A stretch of 64,000 nucleotides of DNA, taken from assembly GCF_020831925.1 (NCBI RefSeq), contig NZ_JAFIFQ010000006.1, positions 40,509-104,508 on the forward strand, written 5' to 3'. The notes below the pieces were generated by a model. It did no database searches and was not told the origin of the DNA. It saw only the letters and a list, made by a program, of their open reading frames with translations. This DNA comes from Alkalimonas sp. (lineage in GTDB: Bacteria > Pseudomonadota > Gammaproteobacteria > Enterobacterales > Alteromonadaceae). A program made the position numbers and the translations under genes. Below are positions 26,453-36,370 of the stretch, piece by piece; the first letter of the stretch is position 1; every line of letters starts with the position of its first letter.

Positions 26453-27883
26453 ATGAGCCAGACTAAATCGTTAGAAGTTGACTACAACTATAGCGTTGTC
26501 CGCCTCTTTACCCTTGCTACCATCCTTTGGGGCATTGTCGGTATGGCGGTAGGTGTACTGATTGCAGCCCAATTGTATTGGCCTGCCCTGAACTTTGACA
26601 TTCCATGGCTGACCTACAGCCGTCTCCGTCCTCTTCATACCAATGCGGTCATTTTCGCCTTTGGTACCAGTGCCTTGATGGGGACTGCTTATTACATCGT
26701 GCAACGTACCTGTCAGGTCCGGCTCTTTGCGGAAAAGCTGGCTATGTTCACCTTCTGGGGCTGGCAAACGGTGATTGTGCTGGCTGCCATCACCCTGCCA
26801 CTTGGCATCACGCAATCAAAAGAATACGCCGAGCTGGAGTGGCCGATTGATATTCTGATTACCGTGGTCTGGGTATCCTTTGCGGTGGTCTTTTTTGGCA
26901 CCCTGGTAAAACGTAAGACCAGTCATATTTATGTCGCTAACTGGTTCTATGGTGCTTTTATTATTACCGTAGCGGCTCTGCATCTGGTCAATAATATGGT
27001 GATCCCACTGAACCTGGTGAAATCCTACTCAATTTATGCCGGTGCTGTCGATGCGATGATTCAGTGGTGGTACGGCCATAATGCGGTAGGCTTCCTGCTG
27101 ACCGCCGGTTTCTTAGGGATGATGTACTACTTTGTACCTAAGCAAGCCGGTCGTCCGGTCTACTCTTACCGTTTGTCGATTGTACACTTCTGGGCGCTGA
27201 TTGCGCTTTATATCTGGGCTGGCCCTCACCACCTGCACTACACCGCCCTGCCAGACTGGACCCAGTCGCTGGGTATGGTGATGTCGGTTATTCTGTTCGT
27301 TCCAAGCTGGGGTGGCATGATCAACGGTATCATGACGCTGTCAGGTGCCTGGCATAAACTGAAAACCGACCCAATTCTGCGTTTCCTGATTGTATCCCTG
27401 TCCTTCTACGGCATGTCGACCTTCGAAGGCCCGATGATGGCGATCAAATCAGTGAATGCCTTATCACACTACACCGACTGGACCGTTGGTCACGTGCACT
27501 CCGGCGCTCTGGGCTGGGTTGCCATGATCACCATAGGGGCTACCTATTACCTGATCCCCACTCTGTTCAATCAAGGTCGGATGTACAGCATCAAACTGAT
27601 CAATACGCATTTCTGGTTGCATACCATAGGCGTGGTGCTTTACATCGTTGCCATGTGGATCTCCGGTATTATGCAAGGCATGATGTGGCGCGCAGTAAAC
27701 ACTGACGGCACCCTGACTTATAGCTTCGTTGAGAGTGTTGAAGCCTCTATGCCGTTCTACCTGATGCGCTTTATTGGTGGTGTTTTTGTACTGGTGGGTA
27801 TGTTTGTTATGGCATACAACGCCTACAAAACCCTGCGTGCAGAGAACCACTCTCTGAAGCCTGTTGCTGAAGCTGTGGCCTAA
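26453..27883 (+). CDS. ccoN: Cytochrome c oxidase cbb3-type subunit I
   Basis: CcoN is the catalytic haem-copper subunit of the high-affinity cbb3 terminal oxidase in the inner membrane. The ORF extends to 26384, but the ATG at 26453 begins the family's MSQ...[14 protein letters not shown] and has GGA upstream; it gives 476 residues. About 12 transmembrane helices are evident. Haem and copper ligands are seen in [51 protein letters not shown] and [14 protein letters not shown]. It is first in ccoNOQP, with ccoO 10 bases downstream. Confidence 0.96.
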   Translation: MSQTKSLEVDYNYSVVRLFTLATILWGIVGMAVGVLIAAQLYWPALNFDIPWLTYSRLRPLHTNAVIFAFGTSALMGTAYYIVQRTCQVRLFAEKLAMFTFWGWQTVIVLAAITLPLGITQSKEYAELEWPIDILITVVWVSFAVVFFGTLVKRKTSHIYVANWFYGAFIITVAALHLVNNMVIPLNLVKSYSIYAGAVDAMIQWWYGHNAVGFLLTAGFLGMMYYFVPKQAGRPVYSYRLSIVHFWALIALYIWAGPHHLHYTALPDWTQSLGMVMSVILFVPSWGGMINGIMTLSGAWHKLKTDPILRFLIVSLSFYGMSTFEGPMMAIKSVNALSHYTDWTVGHVHSGALGWVAMITIGATYYLIPTLFNQGRMYSIKLINTHFWLHTIGVVLYIVAMWISGIMQGMMWRAVNTDGTLTYSFVESVEASMPFYLMRFIGGVFVLVGMFVMAYNAYKTLRAENHSLKPVAEAVA

Positions 27884-27893
27884 GGAGCGAGCA

Positions 27894-28505
27894 ATGTCGA
27901 ATAAAAATCATCACGAGAAAATTGAAAAAAGCGTTGGCTTGCTGGGTATTTTCACCATCATTGCGATCAGCTTTGGCACCTTGGTACAGATTACTCCACT
28001 GATGTATCTGGAAGAAACCACTACTCCGGTGCATGGGCTACGCCCTTACACTGCACTGGAAATGGAAGGTCGGGATATCTACATCCGTGAAGGCTGCAAT
28101 AACTGCCACAGCCAGATGATCCGTCCGTTCCGTTCAGAAGTGGAGCGTTATGGTCACTATTCAGTCGCCGGTGAGCATGTCTGGGAGCATCCGCACTTGT
28201 GGGGCTCAAAACGGACGGGACCGGATCTGGCCCGTGTTGGTGGCCGCTACAGCGACGACTGGCATTATGCCCATATGATGGATCCACGCTCTGTGGTGCC
28301 TCAATCCAATATGCCAGCCTACCCATGGTTAGCTGATCGGGTCCTGGATGGTCGCTATACCGCCCGTAAGCTGGAGATTTTCCGTAGCCTTGGCGTGCCC
28401 TACACCGACGAAGATATTGCCGGTGCAGCCGCAGCCGTTCAAGGTAAAACTGAAATGGATGCTCTGATTGCTTACCTGCAATCACTGGGCACACACTTGA
28501 AGTGA
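27894..28505 (+). CDS. ccoO: Cytochrome c oxidase cbb3-type subunit II
   Basis: CcoO is a membrane-anchored mono-haem cytochrome c that passes electrons to CcoN. The 203-residue protein has an N-terminal anchor ([20 protein letters not shown]), the haem motif CNNCH at 68-72 in [18 protein letters not shown] and the family segments [20 protein letters not shown] and [13 protein letters not shown] (axial Met). The start at 27894 follows AAGGAG; the earlier in-frame start lies within ccoN. It lies between ccoN and ccoQ. Confidence 0.96.
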   Translation: MSNKNHHEKIEKSVGLLGIFTIIAISFGTLVQITPLMYLEETTTPVHGLRPYTALEMEGRDIYIREGCNNCHSQMIRPFRSEVERYGHYSVAGEHVWEHPHLWGSKRTGPDLARVGGRYSDDWHYAHMMDPRSVVPQSNMPAYPWLADRVLDGRYTARKLEIFRSLGVPYTDEDIAGAAAAVQGKTEMDALIAYLQSLGTHLK

Positions 28506-28510
28506 TTACG

Positions 28511-28699
28511 ATGGAATTTGCAACCTTACACAGCATTTTAACCGTCATTTTATTTGTAGGTTTTGTTGGCCTGATTATCTGGGCTTACGGCAAAGGCCGG
28601 AAAAAAGATTTCGACGAAGCAGCGAACCTGGTGTTCGATGATGAGCCGGAACTGACAAAACCAGAACAAAAACAAAAACAGGAGTCCGATCATGAGTAG
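28511..28699 (+). CDS. ccoQ: Cytochrome c oxidase cbb3-type subunit CcoQ (subunit IV)
   Basis: A small single-helix subunit that stabilises the cbb3 complex. The protein of about 62 residues has one transmembrane helix (HSILTVILFVGFVGLIIWAYG) followed by a charged tail with the CcoQ/FixQ pattern RKKDFDEAANLVFDDEP. I prefer the ATG at 28511 to GTG at 28502, which overlaps the ccoO stop. The 3' end overlaps ccoP by 8 bases, indicating coupled translation. Confidence 0.9.
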   Translation: MEFATLHSILTVILFVGFVGLIIWAYGKGRKKDFDEAANLVFDDEPELTKPEQKQKQESDHE

Positions 28700-29669
28700 C
28701 TTCTGGAGCGCTTGGATCATCATTTTCACGCTGGTTGTACTGGTTGGCTGCCTGGTGCTGCTGACCTGGAACCTGAAAAACTACGTCGGAGTGTCTGAGG
28801 ATGAAACGACTGGCCATGAACACGATGGCATCTCAGAACTAAATAACCCTTTGCCGAAGTGGTGGACTTACATGTTCTACATCACTTTGGCGTGGTCGTT
28901 GCTCTATTTGGCGGCTTACCCAGGGCTTGGTAATTACAAAGGCTTTTTGAACTGGACCAGTTCGAATCAGGGCATTTTGTCACTGGAAGAGTCGGAACAG
29001 GCCACCATTGCAGCCCGCGAAGCTGGCATGAATGTTCAGCTGGATCGCGAAGTGGCACGGGCTGATGAAGTCTATGGCCCGGTATTTCGCCAGTTTGCCG
29101 AACGGGATATTCTGGATTTAGCCTATGATCCGGAAGCACTGCGCATTGGTCAGCGGCTGTTTCTGCAAAACTGTGCCCAGTGTCATGGCTCGGATGCGCG
29201 CGGTCAGCGGGGTTTCCCTAACCTGACCAACAACGACTGGCAATGGGGCGGCACACCGGACAAAATTAAAGAAACTCTGCTGTATGGCCGTAAAGCCGCT
29301 ATGCCTGGTTTTAAAGATGCGCTGGGTGAGCAAGGTATTCGTGAGATGACCGCTTTTGTGCTTAGCTTGTCTGGCCGTACTGTGAATCAGCGTGATGCCG
29401 AAGCCGGCCAGGCTAAGTTTGCCATGTGTGCAGCTTGCCACGGCAATGATGGCAAAGGCAGTGTGGCGCACAACCTGCCGTTCGGTGCACCGAACCTGAC
29501 CAACAACATTTGGCTCTATGGTGGCTCAGCAGCCGACGTGACGGAAACTCTGGTGCAAGGACGCTATGGTGAAATGCCAGCCTTCCGCCATACCCTGGGC
29601 GAAGACAAGGTGCATATTCTCACCGCATACGTGTACCGTTTATCGAACCCAGAACCGAAACAGAACTGA
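28692..29669 (+). CDS. ccoP: Cytochrome c oxidase cbb3-type subunit III
   Basis: CcoP is the di-haem cytochrome c subunit of the cbb3 oxidase. The 325-residue protein has two N-terminal transmembrane segments (WIIIFTLVVLVGCLVLLTW and YMFYITLAWSLLYLAAYPG), the family motif ISELNNPLPKWW and two CxxCH haem sites, CAQCH near 161 and CAACH near 246, each with a downstream Met (AAMPGF, GEMPAF). AGGAG precedes the ATG at 28692. It closes the ccoNOQP transcription unit and is followed by a terminator. Confidence 0.96.
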   Translation: MSSFWSAWIIIFTLVVLVGCLVLLTWNLKNYVGVSEDETTGHEHDGISELNNPLPKWWTYMFYITLAWSLLYLAAYPGLGNYKGFLNWTSSNQGILSLEESEQATIAAREAGMNVQLDREVARADEVYGPVFRQFAERDILDLAYDPEALRIGQRLFLQNCAQCHGSDARGQRGFPNLTNNDWQWGGTPDKIKETLLYGRKAAMPGFKDALGEQGIREMTAFVLSLSGRTVNQRDAEAGQAKFAMCAACHGNDGKGSVAHNLPFGAPNLTNNIWLYGGSAADVTETLVQGRYGEMPAFRHTLGEDKVHILTAYVYRLSNPEPKQN

Positions 29670-29691
29670 TCCGCACGCTGGATTAAGATAG

Positions 29692-29720
29692 AATAAACCC
29701 CGGCTTCGGGGTTTATTTTT
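29692..29720 (+). terminator. Rho-independent terminator after ccoP
   Basis: Stem AATAAACCCC/GGGGTTTATT with a GGCTTC loop and a T tail. It separates ccoNOQP from the assembly genes, so these may be expressed at a lower level by read-through or from a separate promoter. Confidence 0.85.
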
Positions 29721-29735
29721 ACGAGGAGTTCTTTG

Positions 29736-30221
29736 ATGCAAACCGATACCAAACCCTGGTACAAACAGCTTTGGCCGTGGATTTTGATTTTACTGCCAGC
29801 TATCGCATTTGCTCGTGGTGGTTGGGCCTTTTACATCATGATGCAAAACCAGCCAGAAATGGTAGTCGATGATTATTACCGTGAAGGCCGCACCATCAAC
29901 AACCGGCTGGAAAAATACCGCGAAGCAGCACTGCGTAACCTGGAAGCGCATGTGTTGGTGATTGGCAACCGGGCCGTGGTGCGTTTTGCTGAAAATGCGG
30001 TGCTGGATGAGACCATCCACCTGGACTTTCATCATACCACCCTGGGCGCCAATGACTTCAAAGTTGAAGCTTCCCGCAGTGGTGAGTTGCTTTATGTCGC
30101 TACCCTGCCACATACCCCACGTGGACGCTTTCGGCTGGTAGTATCTGACGACAGCCAGGAGTGGCGTTTGCGTGTCACGCTGGATGTTCCTGCCGAGCAG
30201 GAAGTGAAACTGGGTTACTAA
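29736..30221 (+). CDS. ccoH: FixH/CcoH-family cbb3 assembly protein
   Basis: FixH/CcoH proteins help assemble the cbb3 oxidase. The 161-residue protein has one N-terminal transmembrane helix (LWPWILILLPAIAFARGGWAF) followed by the family hallmark PEMVVDDYYREGRTIN and a periplasmic beta domain. GAGGAG lies 7 bases before the ATG at 29736. It sits between the ccoP terminator and ccoI, 7 bases before the latter. The usual preceding gene ccoG (ferredoxin-like copper reductase) is absent here. Confidence 0.88.
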   Translation: MQTDTKPWYKQLWPWILILLPAIAFARGGWAFYIMMQNQPEMVVDDYYREGRTINNRLEKYREAALRNLEAHVLVIGNRAVVRFAENAVLDETIHLDFHHTTLGANDFKVEASRSGELLYVATLPHTPRGRFRLVVSDDSQEWRLRVTLDVPAEQEVKLGY

Positions 30222-30228
30222 GCAGACC

Positions 30229-32610
30229 ATGAGCACAGAGCGCTGTTTTCACTGCCACGAGCCGGTCCTGACCGGCCAGCAGTTTGTACTGGAATTTGAA
30301 CAACAACAACGCACTTTCTGTTGCCTTGGTTGCCAGGCTGTAGCAGATACCATTATTCAGCAAGGGCTCGGCGATTATTACCGTTTTCGCACCGAGCCGG
30401 CCACCAAAGCCGATGCCATGCCGGCCGATTTAGCAAGTGAACTTGCCAGCTTTGACAGCCCGGATGTATTGGCCGATTTGACCAGCCAACAGGGCGAACT
30501 CAGTAAAATTGAGCTGTCTGTCAGCGGCATTAGCTGCGCTGCGTGCGCCTGGCTGATTGAACGGCGCTTAAAGCAATTAAAGGGAGTTGCCAGTATCACG
30601 GTTAATTCCGGCACTCAGCGGGCCCAAATTGAGTGGTTACCAGAGCAGTTGAAATTAAGCCGTATTCTGCAGGAAATCAGCAAGCTGGGTTATCAGGCCA
30701 GTCCCTTTGCAGCCGATCAGGAAGAAAAAATACACAAAGCAGAGCTGGGCCGCTACCTAAAGCGGCTGGCAGTATCTGGCATCCTGTCGATGCAGGTCAT
30801 GATGCTGGCAATCGCCCTCTACTTTGGTGAGTGGACCGGCATTGATCCTGAGCATCAGGATTACTTGCGCTGGATCAGCATGCTGCTCACTACACCGGTA
30901 GCGTTTTACGCTGCCCTGCCCTTTGTCACCAGCGCCTGGCGCAGCATTGTTAACCGAAAAATGAACATGGATGTGCCGGTCAGTCTGGCAATCTACTACA
31001 CCTACTTTGCATCGGCTTATGCCACCGTGACGGAGACCGGCGAAGTCTACTTTGAGTCGGTCTGTATGTTTGTGTTCTTTTTGCAGCTCGGCAAATTTTT
31101 CGAGTACAGAGCCAGAGCCAAAGCCCGGGATGCCACCAGCAACCTGTTAAAAATCATGCCGGTGACCGCAACCCAACTGATCGACGGCCAGCCACAAAGC
31201 ACCTCGGCCAGACGGCTGCAACCAGGCGACTTGATTCTGGTGAAAGCCGGCGAAACCCTGCCTGCCGATGGTGAGGTTTTCGACGGCAACAGCAGTGTTG
31301 ATGAATCCATGCTAACCGGTGAATACCACCCCATTGCAAAAGCACGTGGCGATGCCGTTCTGGCTGGCAGTGTCAATCACGATGGCGTGCTGCAGGTTAA
31401 AGTTAGCCAGCCGTTGGCCCTGTCCAGGCTGGGTCAAATCATCGCTTTGCAGCAAGATACCCTGAACCAAAAACCCAAACTGGCCGAGAAAACCGACGAA
31501 CTCGCACAGTATTTTGTTGAGCGCTTGCTGCTGATCGCTCTGGCTACGTTTTTGGTTTGGTTCTTCTGGATTGATGCTAGCCGGGCTTTTTGGGTTACCT
31601 TATCCGTGCTGGTTGCCACCTGCCCTTGCGCACTGGCGCTGGCTACCCCTACCGCTATTACCTGTTCATTGGCACGGCTGAACCGTAAGCACATTCTGAT
31701 TAAAAACAATCAGGTGCTGGACAGGCTGCCCGACATTCAGCACATTGTGTTTGATAAAACCGGCACCCTGACACAGGGACGCTTTAGTGTGCATCAGGTA
31801 CAGCTGCTGGCTACAGAGTACGACCAAGCCAGCTTACTGAACCTAATCGCCAATCTGGAGCGGCACTCTGAACACCCAATCGGTAAGGCTTTTCAGCCGT
31901 ATTTGCTGCAGGAGCTGGAGCTCAGCGATGTACAAATCAGCATAGGCGCTGGTATATCGGCCCTGTGGCAGGGACAGCGGGTACGGGTAGGCAATGCCGC
32001 TTTCTGCCGTGCCGAGCCAGTCCAGGGCGCTATGGTGTACCTGACCATAGACAGCAAGGTGCTAGCGGCGATTGAACTGCAGGATGATCTTCGGCCGGAA
32101 GTGCCGGCCTTACTGCAGGCACTCAAAGCCCAAGGTTATCAGTTGGGTTTGCTGACCGGTGACAGCTCCAGCCAGGCTGAGCGGGTCGCTGAGCAGTTAG
32201 GGTTTGACTGGCTGGAAAAAGGCTGCAGCCCGGAGCAAAAGGTGACGGTAATTCAGCAACTGACCGCACAAGGGCAAAAAGTGATGATGATTGGGGATGG
32301 CATTAACGACAGTGCCTGCTTTCATGCCGCCGATGTCTCTGTCACCCTGCAAGGCAGTACCGATTTAGCCAAAAACCAGGCCGATGTGCTGATATTGCGC
32401 AATGATCTGAGTCTGTTAACCACCCTGCTGAGCGGTGGCGAATTGGCCGCCCGTACCATCAAACAAAATCTGGCCTGGTCGGTTGGTTACAATGTGATCA
32501 TCATTCCGCTGGCTGTGGTAGGCTTGGTCTCTCCTTACATCGCCGTGCTGGGTATGTCATTCAGCTCTTTATTGGTGGTGTCCAACTCGTTGAGGTTACT
32601 CAAGTCATGA
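30229..32610 (+). CDS. ccoI: Copper-translocating P-type ATPase CcoI/FixI
   Basis: CcoI is an inner-membrane P1B ATPase needed to supply copper for cbb3 assembly. The 793-residue protein has an N-terminal Cys-rich cluster (CFHCHEPV and CCLGCQAVAD), an HMA domain with SGISCAACAW (C103, C106), the membrane motif CPC at 465-467 in VATCPCALALATPTA, phosphorylation D509 in FDKTGTLTQG, TGE-type SMLTGEYHPIAK and GDGINDSACF. It is the middle of the assembly gene group ccoH-ccoI-ccoS, and ends 4 bases inside ccoS. Confidence 0.94.
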   Translation: MSTERCFHCHEPVLTGQQFVLEFEQQQRTFCCLGCQAVADTIIQQGLGDYYRFRTEPATKADAMPADLASELASFDSPDVLADLTSQQGELSKIELSVSGISCAACAWLIERRLKQLKGVASITVNSGTQRAQIEWLPEQLKLSRILQEISKLGYQASPFAADQEEKIHKAELGRYLKRLAVSGILSMQVMMLAIALYFGEWTGIDPEHQDYLRWISMLLTTPVAFYAALPFVTSAWRSIVNRKMNMDVPVSLAIYYTYFASAYATVTETGEVYFESVCMFVFFLQLGKFFEYRARAKARDATSNLLKIMPVTATQLIDGQPQSTSARRLQPGDLILVKAGETLPADGEVFDGNSSVDESMLTGEYHPIAKARGDAVLAGSVNHDGVLQVKVSQPLALSRLGQIIALQQDTLNQKPKLAEKTDELAQYFVERLLLIALATFLVWFFWIDASRAFWVTLSVLVATCPCALALATPTAITCSLARLNRKHILIKNNQVLDRLPDIQHIVFDKTGTLTQGRFSVHQVQLLATEYDQASLLNLIANLERHSEHPIGKAFQPYLLQELELSDVQISIGAGISALWQGQRVRVGNAAFCRAEPVQGAMVYLTIDSKVLAAIELQDDLRPEVPALLQALKAQGYQLGLLTGDSSSQAERVAEQLGFDWLEKGCSPEQKVTVIQQLTAQGQKVMMIGDGINDSACFHAADVSVTLQGSTDLAKNQADVLILRNDLSLLTTLLSGGELAARTIKQNLAWSVGYNVIIIPLAVVGLVSPYIAVLGMSFSSLLVVSNSLRLLKS

Positions 32611-32822
32611 GTGTGATTTATGTTTTGATCCCCATCGCAGTCCTCTTTGTGATGATAGGACTGGCCATATTTTTCTGGGCCGTCAAGAGCAAGCAATTCG
32701 ACGATCTGGATAAACAAGGTTTTAGTATATTATTTGATGATGAGCCGAAGGCCCCTGCCAACACAGAATTAACCGACCAGTCAGACAACAAAACCAGCAA
32801 CACTGACCATGAACCCCGCTGA
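32607..32822 (+). CDS. ccoS: cbb3-type oxidase assembly protein CcoS
   Basis: CcoS is a small membrane protein required for cofactor insertion into cbb3 oxidase. The 71-residue protein has one transmembrane helix (YVLIPIAVLFVMIGLAIFFWAV) and the family motif KSKQFDDLDKQGFSILFDDE. It starts with ATGA overlapping the ccoI stop and overlaps the SafE-like gene by 14 bases, so it is translated in a coupled string. Confidence 0.92.
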   Translation: MSVIYVLIPIAVLFVMIGLAIFFWAVKSKQFDDLDKQGFSILFDDEPKAPANTELTDQSDNKTSNTDHEPR

Positions 32823-33486
32823 TCTGACCGCCGCCCTGCTGATAGGCCTGATTGGCAGCAGTCACTGTCTGGTGATGTGCGGAGGCATTGTAGCAGCACT
32901 GCAGCTCTCCATGCCCGGCATGTCAGGCCGACGCCGCTTTGCTTTTCAGCTGCTACTCAGCCTGGGTCGTTTAACCAGCTATGCCTTTTTTGGTGCTCTG
33001 GTCGGTTACTTTGGTTTAGTCGCCATGCAAGTAAGCGGAGCTTCCATGGTATGGCTGCGTTTGCTGGCCGGTCTTTTGTTAGTTGCTATGGCACTCTACA
33101 TTGCCAGGCTATCCACTGTCTTAGTCTATCTGGAGCGCTTAGGCCAAGGTATCTGGCGGCAAATTCAGCCCATCAGTAGTCGCCTGATGCCACTTGATTC
33201 GCCATACAAAGCCTTCGGTTATGGACTTTGCTGGGGCTGGCTGCCCTGTGGCTTGGTTTACAGTACACTCAGCTGGAGCCTGGCCAGTGGCAGTGCCGGA
33301 GCCGGAGCCGGAATCATGCTGGCCTTTGGGCTGGGTACCCTGCCCGCGATTTTGCTGACCGCGACTCTGGCAGCGCGTCTGAATCAGCTAAAGCAACAAA
33401 GCTGGTTTCGCTACAGCACAGCTCTGTTGCTTGGCAGTTACGGTTTTTATACGGTTTATCTTGCCTTGGCGCGGCTAGTTTCTTAA
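32809..33486 (+). CDS. DsbD_2 / TauE-SafE family membrane protein linked to cbb3 assembly
   Basis: This family occurs next to ccoS and fnr in gammaproteobacteria, often annotated as sulfite exporter TauE/SafE or heavy-metal transporter; a copper role in cbb3 assembly is inferred. The 225-residue protein has about six transmembrane segments and the family marks [19 protein letters not shown] (paired Cys), [21 protein letters not shown] and [20 protein letters not shown]. It overlaps ccoS at its start and is followed closely by fnr. Confidence 0.87.
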   Translation: MNPADLTAALLIGLIGSSHCLVMCGGIVAALQLSMPGMSGRRRFAFQLLLSLGRLTSYAFFGALVGYFGLVAMQVSGASMVWLRLLAGLLLVAMALYIARLSTVLVYLERLGQGIWRQIQPISSRLMPLDSPYKAFGYGLCWGWLPCGLVYSTLSWSLASGSAGAGAGIMLAFGLGTLPAILLTATLAARLNQLKQQSWFRYSTALLLGSYGFYTVYLALARLVS

Positions 33487-33521
33487 GCTATCACCAATAT
33501 AGCGACAACTATGGATGTCTT

Positions 33522-34238
33522 ATGGCGCACTCGTCAATCAACTGTCAGGATTGTGGCTTCAGTCAGCTTTGTTTACCTTTTACGCTGAATGACAATGAGC
33601 TGGATACGCTGGATGACATCATTCAGCGCAAAAAGCCGTTGCATAAAGGCGACTACTTATTCGAAGCAGGTCGGCCATTTCAGGCACTCTATGCCATCCG
33701 TACCGGCTCTTTTAAAACCTTTACGCTGACGGAGCAAGGTGAAGAACAAATTACCGGCTTTCATTTGCCAGGTGATGTGCTGGGTTTTGAAGCCATCAAC
33801 ACCCAGCAGCATGTCAGTTATGCCCAGGCGCTGGAAACGGCCATGGTCTGTGAAATTCCCTACCACAACCTAGAGCAACTGCTGGGCGAACTGCCTAAGC
33901 TACGCCAACAAATGATGCGCTTAATGAGTCAGGATATCTCGGCTGATCAGCAACTGATGCTGCTGCTGAATCGGAAAAATGCTGAAGAGAAGTTGGCCGC
34001 TTTCTTAACCAATCTGGCACAGCGCTTTCATAGCAGAGGCTTCTCTGGCAAAGAGTTTCGCCTAACCATGACCCGGGGTGAAATTGGCAACTATCTTGGC
34101 TTAACGGTTGAAACCATCAGCCGTTTACTGGGGCGTTTTCATAAAGAAGAGCTGATCCATGTAGATGGTAAATTTATTACCATTGTCAACCACACAGCTT
34201 TAGCGGCGCTTGGTGGTATGGCAGCAATTGCCAGCTAG
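33522..34238 (+). CDS. fnr: Oxygen-sensing transcription regulator Fnr (EtrA)
   Basis: Fnr is a CRP-family regulator that senses oxygen through a [4Fe-4S] cluster and controls the anaerobic switch. The 238-residue protein has cluster ligands C8, C11 and C17 in [15 protein letters not shown] and a fourth at C110 (TAMVCEIP), a cAMP-like sensor domain and the helix-turn-helix [20 protein letters not shown]. The ORF is open to 33228 but that stretch is the safE gene in another frame, so the ATG at 33522 is used. Its position beside cco and uspE fits synteny in Shewanella and E. coli. Confidence 0.95.
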   Translation: MAHSSINCQDCGFSQLCLPFTLNDNELDTLDDIIQRKKPLHKGDYLFEAGRPFQALYAIRTGSFKTFTLTEQGEEQITGFHLPGDVLGFEAINTQQHVSYAQALETAMVCEIPYHNLEQLLGELPKLRQQMMRLMSQDISADQQLMLLLNRKNAEEKLAAFLTNLAQRFHSRGFSGKEFRLTMTRGEIGNYLGLTVETISRLLGRFHKEELIHVDGKFITIVNHTALAALGGMAAIAS

Positions 34239-34247
34239 TATCCAATC

Positions 34248-34278
34248 TGAAACGGTACCTTGCCGTTTCATTTTTATT
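34248..34278 (+). terminator. Rho-independent terminator after fnr
   Basis: Stem TGAAACGG/CCGTTTCA with a 7-base loop, then a T-rich tail, 10 bases after the fnr stop. Confidence 0.85.
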
Positions 34279-34374
34279 TGCTTTCTGTTTGATACAACGC
34301 ATGTTTTGAGTTCGGCAATGCTCTGAAAATTGACTACACTGTTGGGTAGGCAATGCAGCAAAAGGAGCGATACT

Positions 34375-35304
34375 GTGTCCAAACCTCAACACATCATGGT
34401 GGTGATCGATCCCACCACTGAACAACAAAAAGCCCTGCACCGGGCCGTCGAATATGCCCGCTATCAGGATTGCAGTCTGACCGCTTTTTTATCCATTTAC
34501 GATTTTTCTTACGAAATGACCACCATGTTGTCCGGTGAAGAACGCGAGTCGATGCGTCAGGCAGTGATTAAAGATCGCGAGCTTTGGATCAGTGAGCAAG
34601 TTGCACCCTATCGGGAAAAAGGCCTGGTGATCGATATTCATGTCGAGTGGCACAACCGGCCTTTTGAGGCCATGGTCAAAGCTGTTCTCGAAGAAGGCTA
34701 CGACATGGTCTTTAAAGGCACGCATGATCACGATGTGCTTAAATCAATGATCTTCACCCCGACGGATTGGCATCTGCTGCGCAAGTGCCCCTGCCCAGTC
34801 TTGCTGGTAAAAGATCATGACTGGCCTCAAGGCGGTAATGTGCTGGTGGCTGTGAATGCTGGCAGTGAACAGGACTACCATAAATCACTTAACAGTCGCC
34901 TGATTAACAAAGCAAAAGCCGTTGCTGGCATGCTGTCTGCGCAGGTGCATCTGGTCAATGCCTACCCTGGTACACCAGTGAACATTGCCATTGAGATCCC
35001 GGAATTTAACCCGGATGAATACAACAGCACCATGAAGCGCCACCATGTAGATGCTGTCAGGGAGCTGGCTGGCCAGCATGGCATTGCCGATGGACATACC
35101 CATGTGCTGGAAGGGATGCCCGAAGACGTGATCCCCAAAGTTGCCCGTGAGCTCGATGCAGAAATGGTACTGATTGGCACCATAGGTCGTACCGGCTTTT
35201 CTGCAGCCATTATCGGCAACACCGCGGAACATGTGATTGACCGGTTGGATTGTGATGTGCTTGCAGTGAAACCCGAGAATTTTGTCAGCCCACTGGAGAA
35301 ATAG
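34375..35304 (+). CDS. uspE: Universal stress protein UspE (tandem Usp domains)
   Basis: UspE is a cytoplasmic stress protein with two universal-stress domains. The 309-residue protein shows [20 protein letters not shown], the first domain's [20 protein letters not shown] and [20 protein letters not shown], and the second domain's [14 protein letters not shown] and [20 protein letters not shown]. The start is probably GTG at 34375 with AGGAG upstream; the ATG at 34330 would add an unlike tail. fnr-uspE-ttcA is a conserved neighbourhood. Confidence 0.92.
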   Translation: MSKPQHIMVVIDPTTEQQKALHRAVEYARYQDCSLTAFLSIYDFSYEMTTMLSGEERESMRQAVIKDRELWISEQVAPYREKGLVIDIHVEWHNRPFEAMVKAVLEEGYDMVFKGTHDHDVLKSMIFTPTDWHLLRKCPCPVLLVKDHDWPQGGNVLVAVNAGSEQDYHKSLNSRLINKAKAVAGMLSAQVHLVNAYPGTPVNIAIEIPEFNPDEYNSTMKRHHVDAVRELAGQHGIADGHTHVLEGMPEDVIPKVARELDAEMVLIGTIGRTGFSAAIIGNTAEHVIDRLDCDVLAVKPENFVSPLEK

Positions 35305-35330
35305 TATTTAGCCTTCTTGGCTACTATGGA

Positions 35331-35366
35331 AACGGCGCCGGATCCGCTATACTGAGCGCCGTTTTT
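35331..35366 (+). terminator. Putative terminator between uspE and ttcA
   Basis: Stem AACGGCGC/GCGCCGTT with a 17-base loop and a run of six T. TATACT inside the loop could be a ttcA -10 box, so termination and initiation may overlap. Confidence 0.55.
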
Positions 35367-35381
35367 TCCCAGGGTGGTGAT

Positions 35382-36302
35382 ATGTCGCATTCTGCACAAG
35401 CTAAAGCTCAGTACAGCCTGAATAAGCTGCACAAAAAACTTCGTCGTGGTGTCGGCCAGGCCATTGCCGACTTCAACATGATTGAAGCTGGCGATAAAGT
35501 CATGGTGTGTTTATCCGGAGGCAAAGACAGTTATACCTTGCTGGATATTCTGCTGAACCTTCAGTTGTCAGCCCCAATCGACTTTTCCATTGTGGCTGTT
35601 AATCTGGACCAAAAACAGCCCGGCTTTCCAGCCGAAGTACTGCCAGGCTATCTCAGCCAGATCGGGGTCGATTTTAAAATCGTCACCGAAGATACTTACG
35701 CCATTGTCAAAGAAAAAATCCCGGAAGGAAAAACCACCTGCTCACTGTGCTCAAGGCTAAGACGCGGCATTTTGTATCGTACAGCTAAAGAACTGGGTGC
35801 CACAAAAATTGCCTTAGGTCACCACCGTGATGACATGCTGGAAACTTTGTTTCTGAATATGTTTTATGGTGGCAAAATGAAATCCATGCCACCTAAGCTA
35901 TTGAGTGATAACGGCGAGCATATGGTGATCCGGCCTCTGGCCTATTGCCGGGAAAAAGACATTGCCCGCTACGCGGAAGCAAAAGCCTTTCCGATTATTC
36001 CCTGCAATTTGTGCGGTTCGCAAGATGGTCTGCAGCGCCAGGTAGTCAAAGAAATGCTGCAGGATTGGGATAAACGCTTTCCGGGACGTATTGAAACCAT
36101 GTTCCAGGCGCTGCAAAACGTGGTGCCTTCGCACCTGGCCGATGCTAACCTGTTTGACTTTAAGCAGCTGTCCAAAGCAGATGCAATCTATGCTGGCGAT
36201 ACCGCTTTTGATCCTATCTCCTTACCTAGGTTGCCCCTGGTGGTGGAAGAGGACGCAGCTACAGCTGCATCGGCTAGCGTTCAGATTGTGCAGCTAAGCT
36301 AA
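35382..36302 (+). CDS. ttcA: tRNA 2-thiocytidine(32) synthetase TtcA
   Basis: TtcA is an iron-sulfur enzyme that thiolates C32 of certain tRNAs. The 306-residue protein has the PP-loop [14 protein letters not shown], CxxC motifs [12 protein letters not shown] and IPCNLCGSQ, the segment [20 protein letters not shown] and the family start [23 protein letters not shown]. Length matches E. coli (311). It lies downstream of uspE, as in E. coli, and ends in a terminator. Confidence 0.95.
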   Translation: MSHSAQAKAQYSLNKLHKKLRRGVGQAIADFNMIEAGDKVMVCLSGGKDSYTLLDILLNLQLSAPIDFSIVAVNLDQKQPGFPAEVLPGYLSQIGVDFKIVTEDTYAIVKEKIPEGKTTCSLCSRLRRGILYRTAKELGATKIALGHHRDDMLETLFLNMFYGGKMKSMPPKLLSDNGEHMVIRPLAYCREKDIARYAEAKAFPIIPCNLCGSQDGLQRQVVKEMLQDWDKRFPGRIETMFQALQNVVPSHLADANLFDFKQLSKADAIYAGDTAFDPISLPRLPLVVEEDAATAASASVQIVQLS

Positions 36303-36328
36303 AAACCACAACGATGCTAGCAGCAACA

Positions 36329-36357
36329 AAAAAGCCAGCAAATGCTGGCTTTTTCTC
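36329..36357. terminator. Bidirectional terminator between ttcA and the bax-like gene
   Basis: Stem AAAAAGCCAGC/GCTGGCTTTTT with AAAT loop. The A and T runs on either side would serve both convergent genes. Confidence 0.88.
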
Positions 36358-36370
36358 TTTGAAGAGCTGT

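Noticed and set aside
33228..33521. An extended N-terminus for Fnr
   Set aside because: The stretch overlaps the safE-like gene in another frame, and the Fnr start motif with its cysteines begins at 33522.
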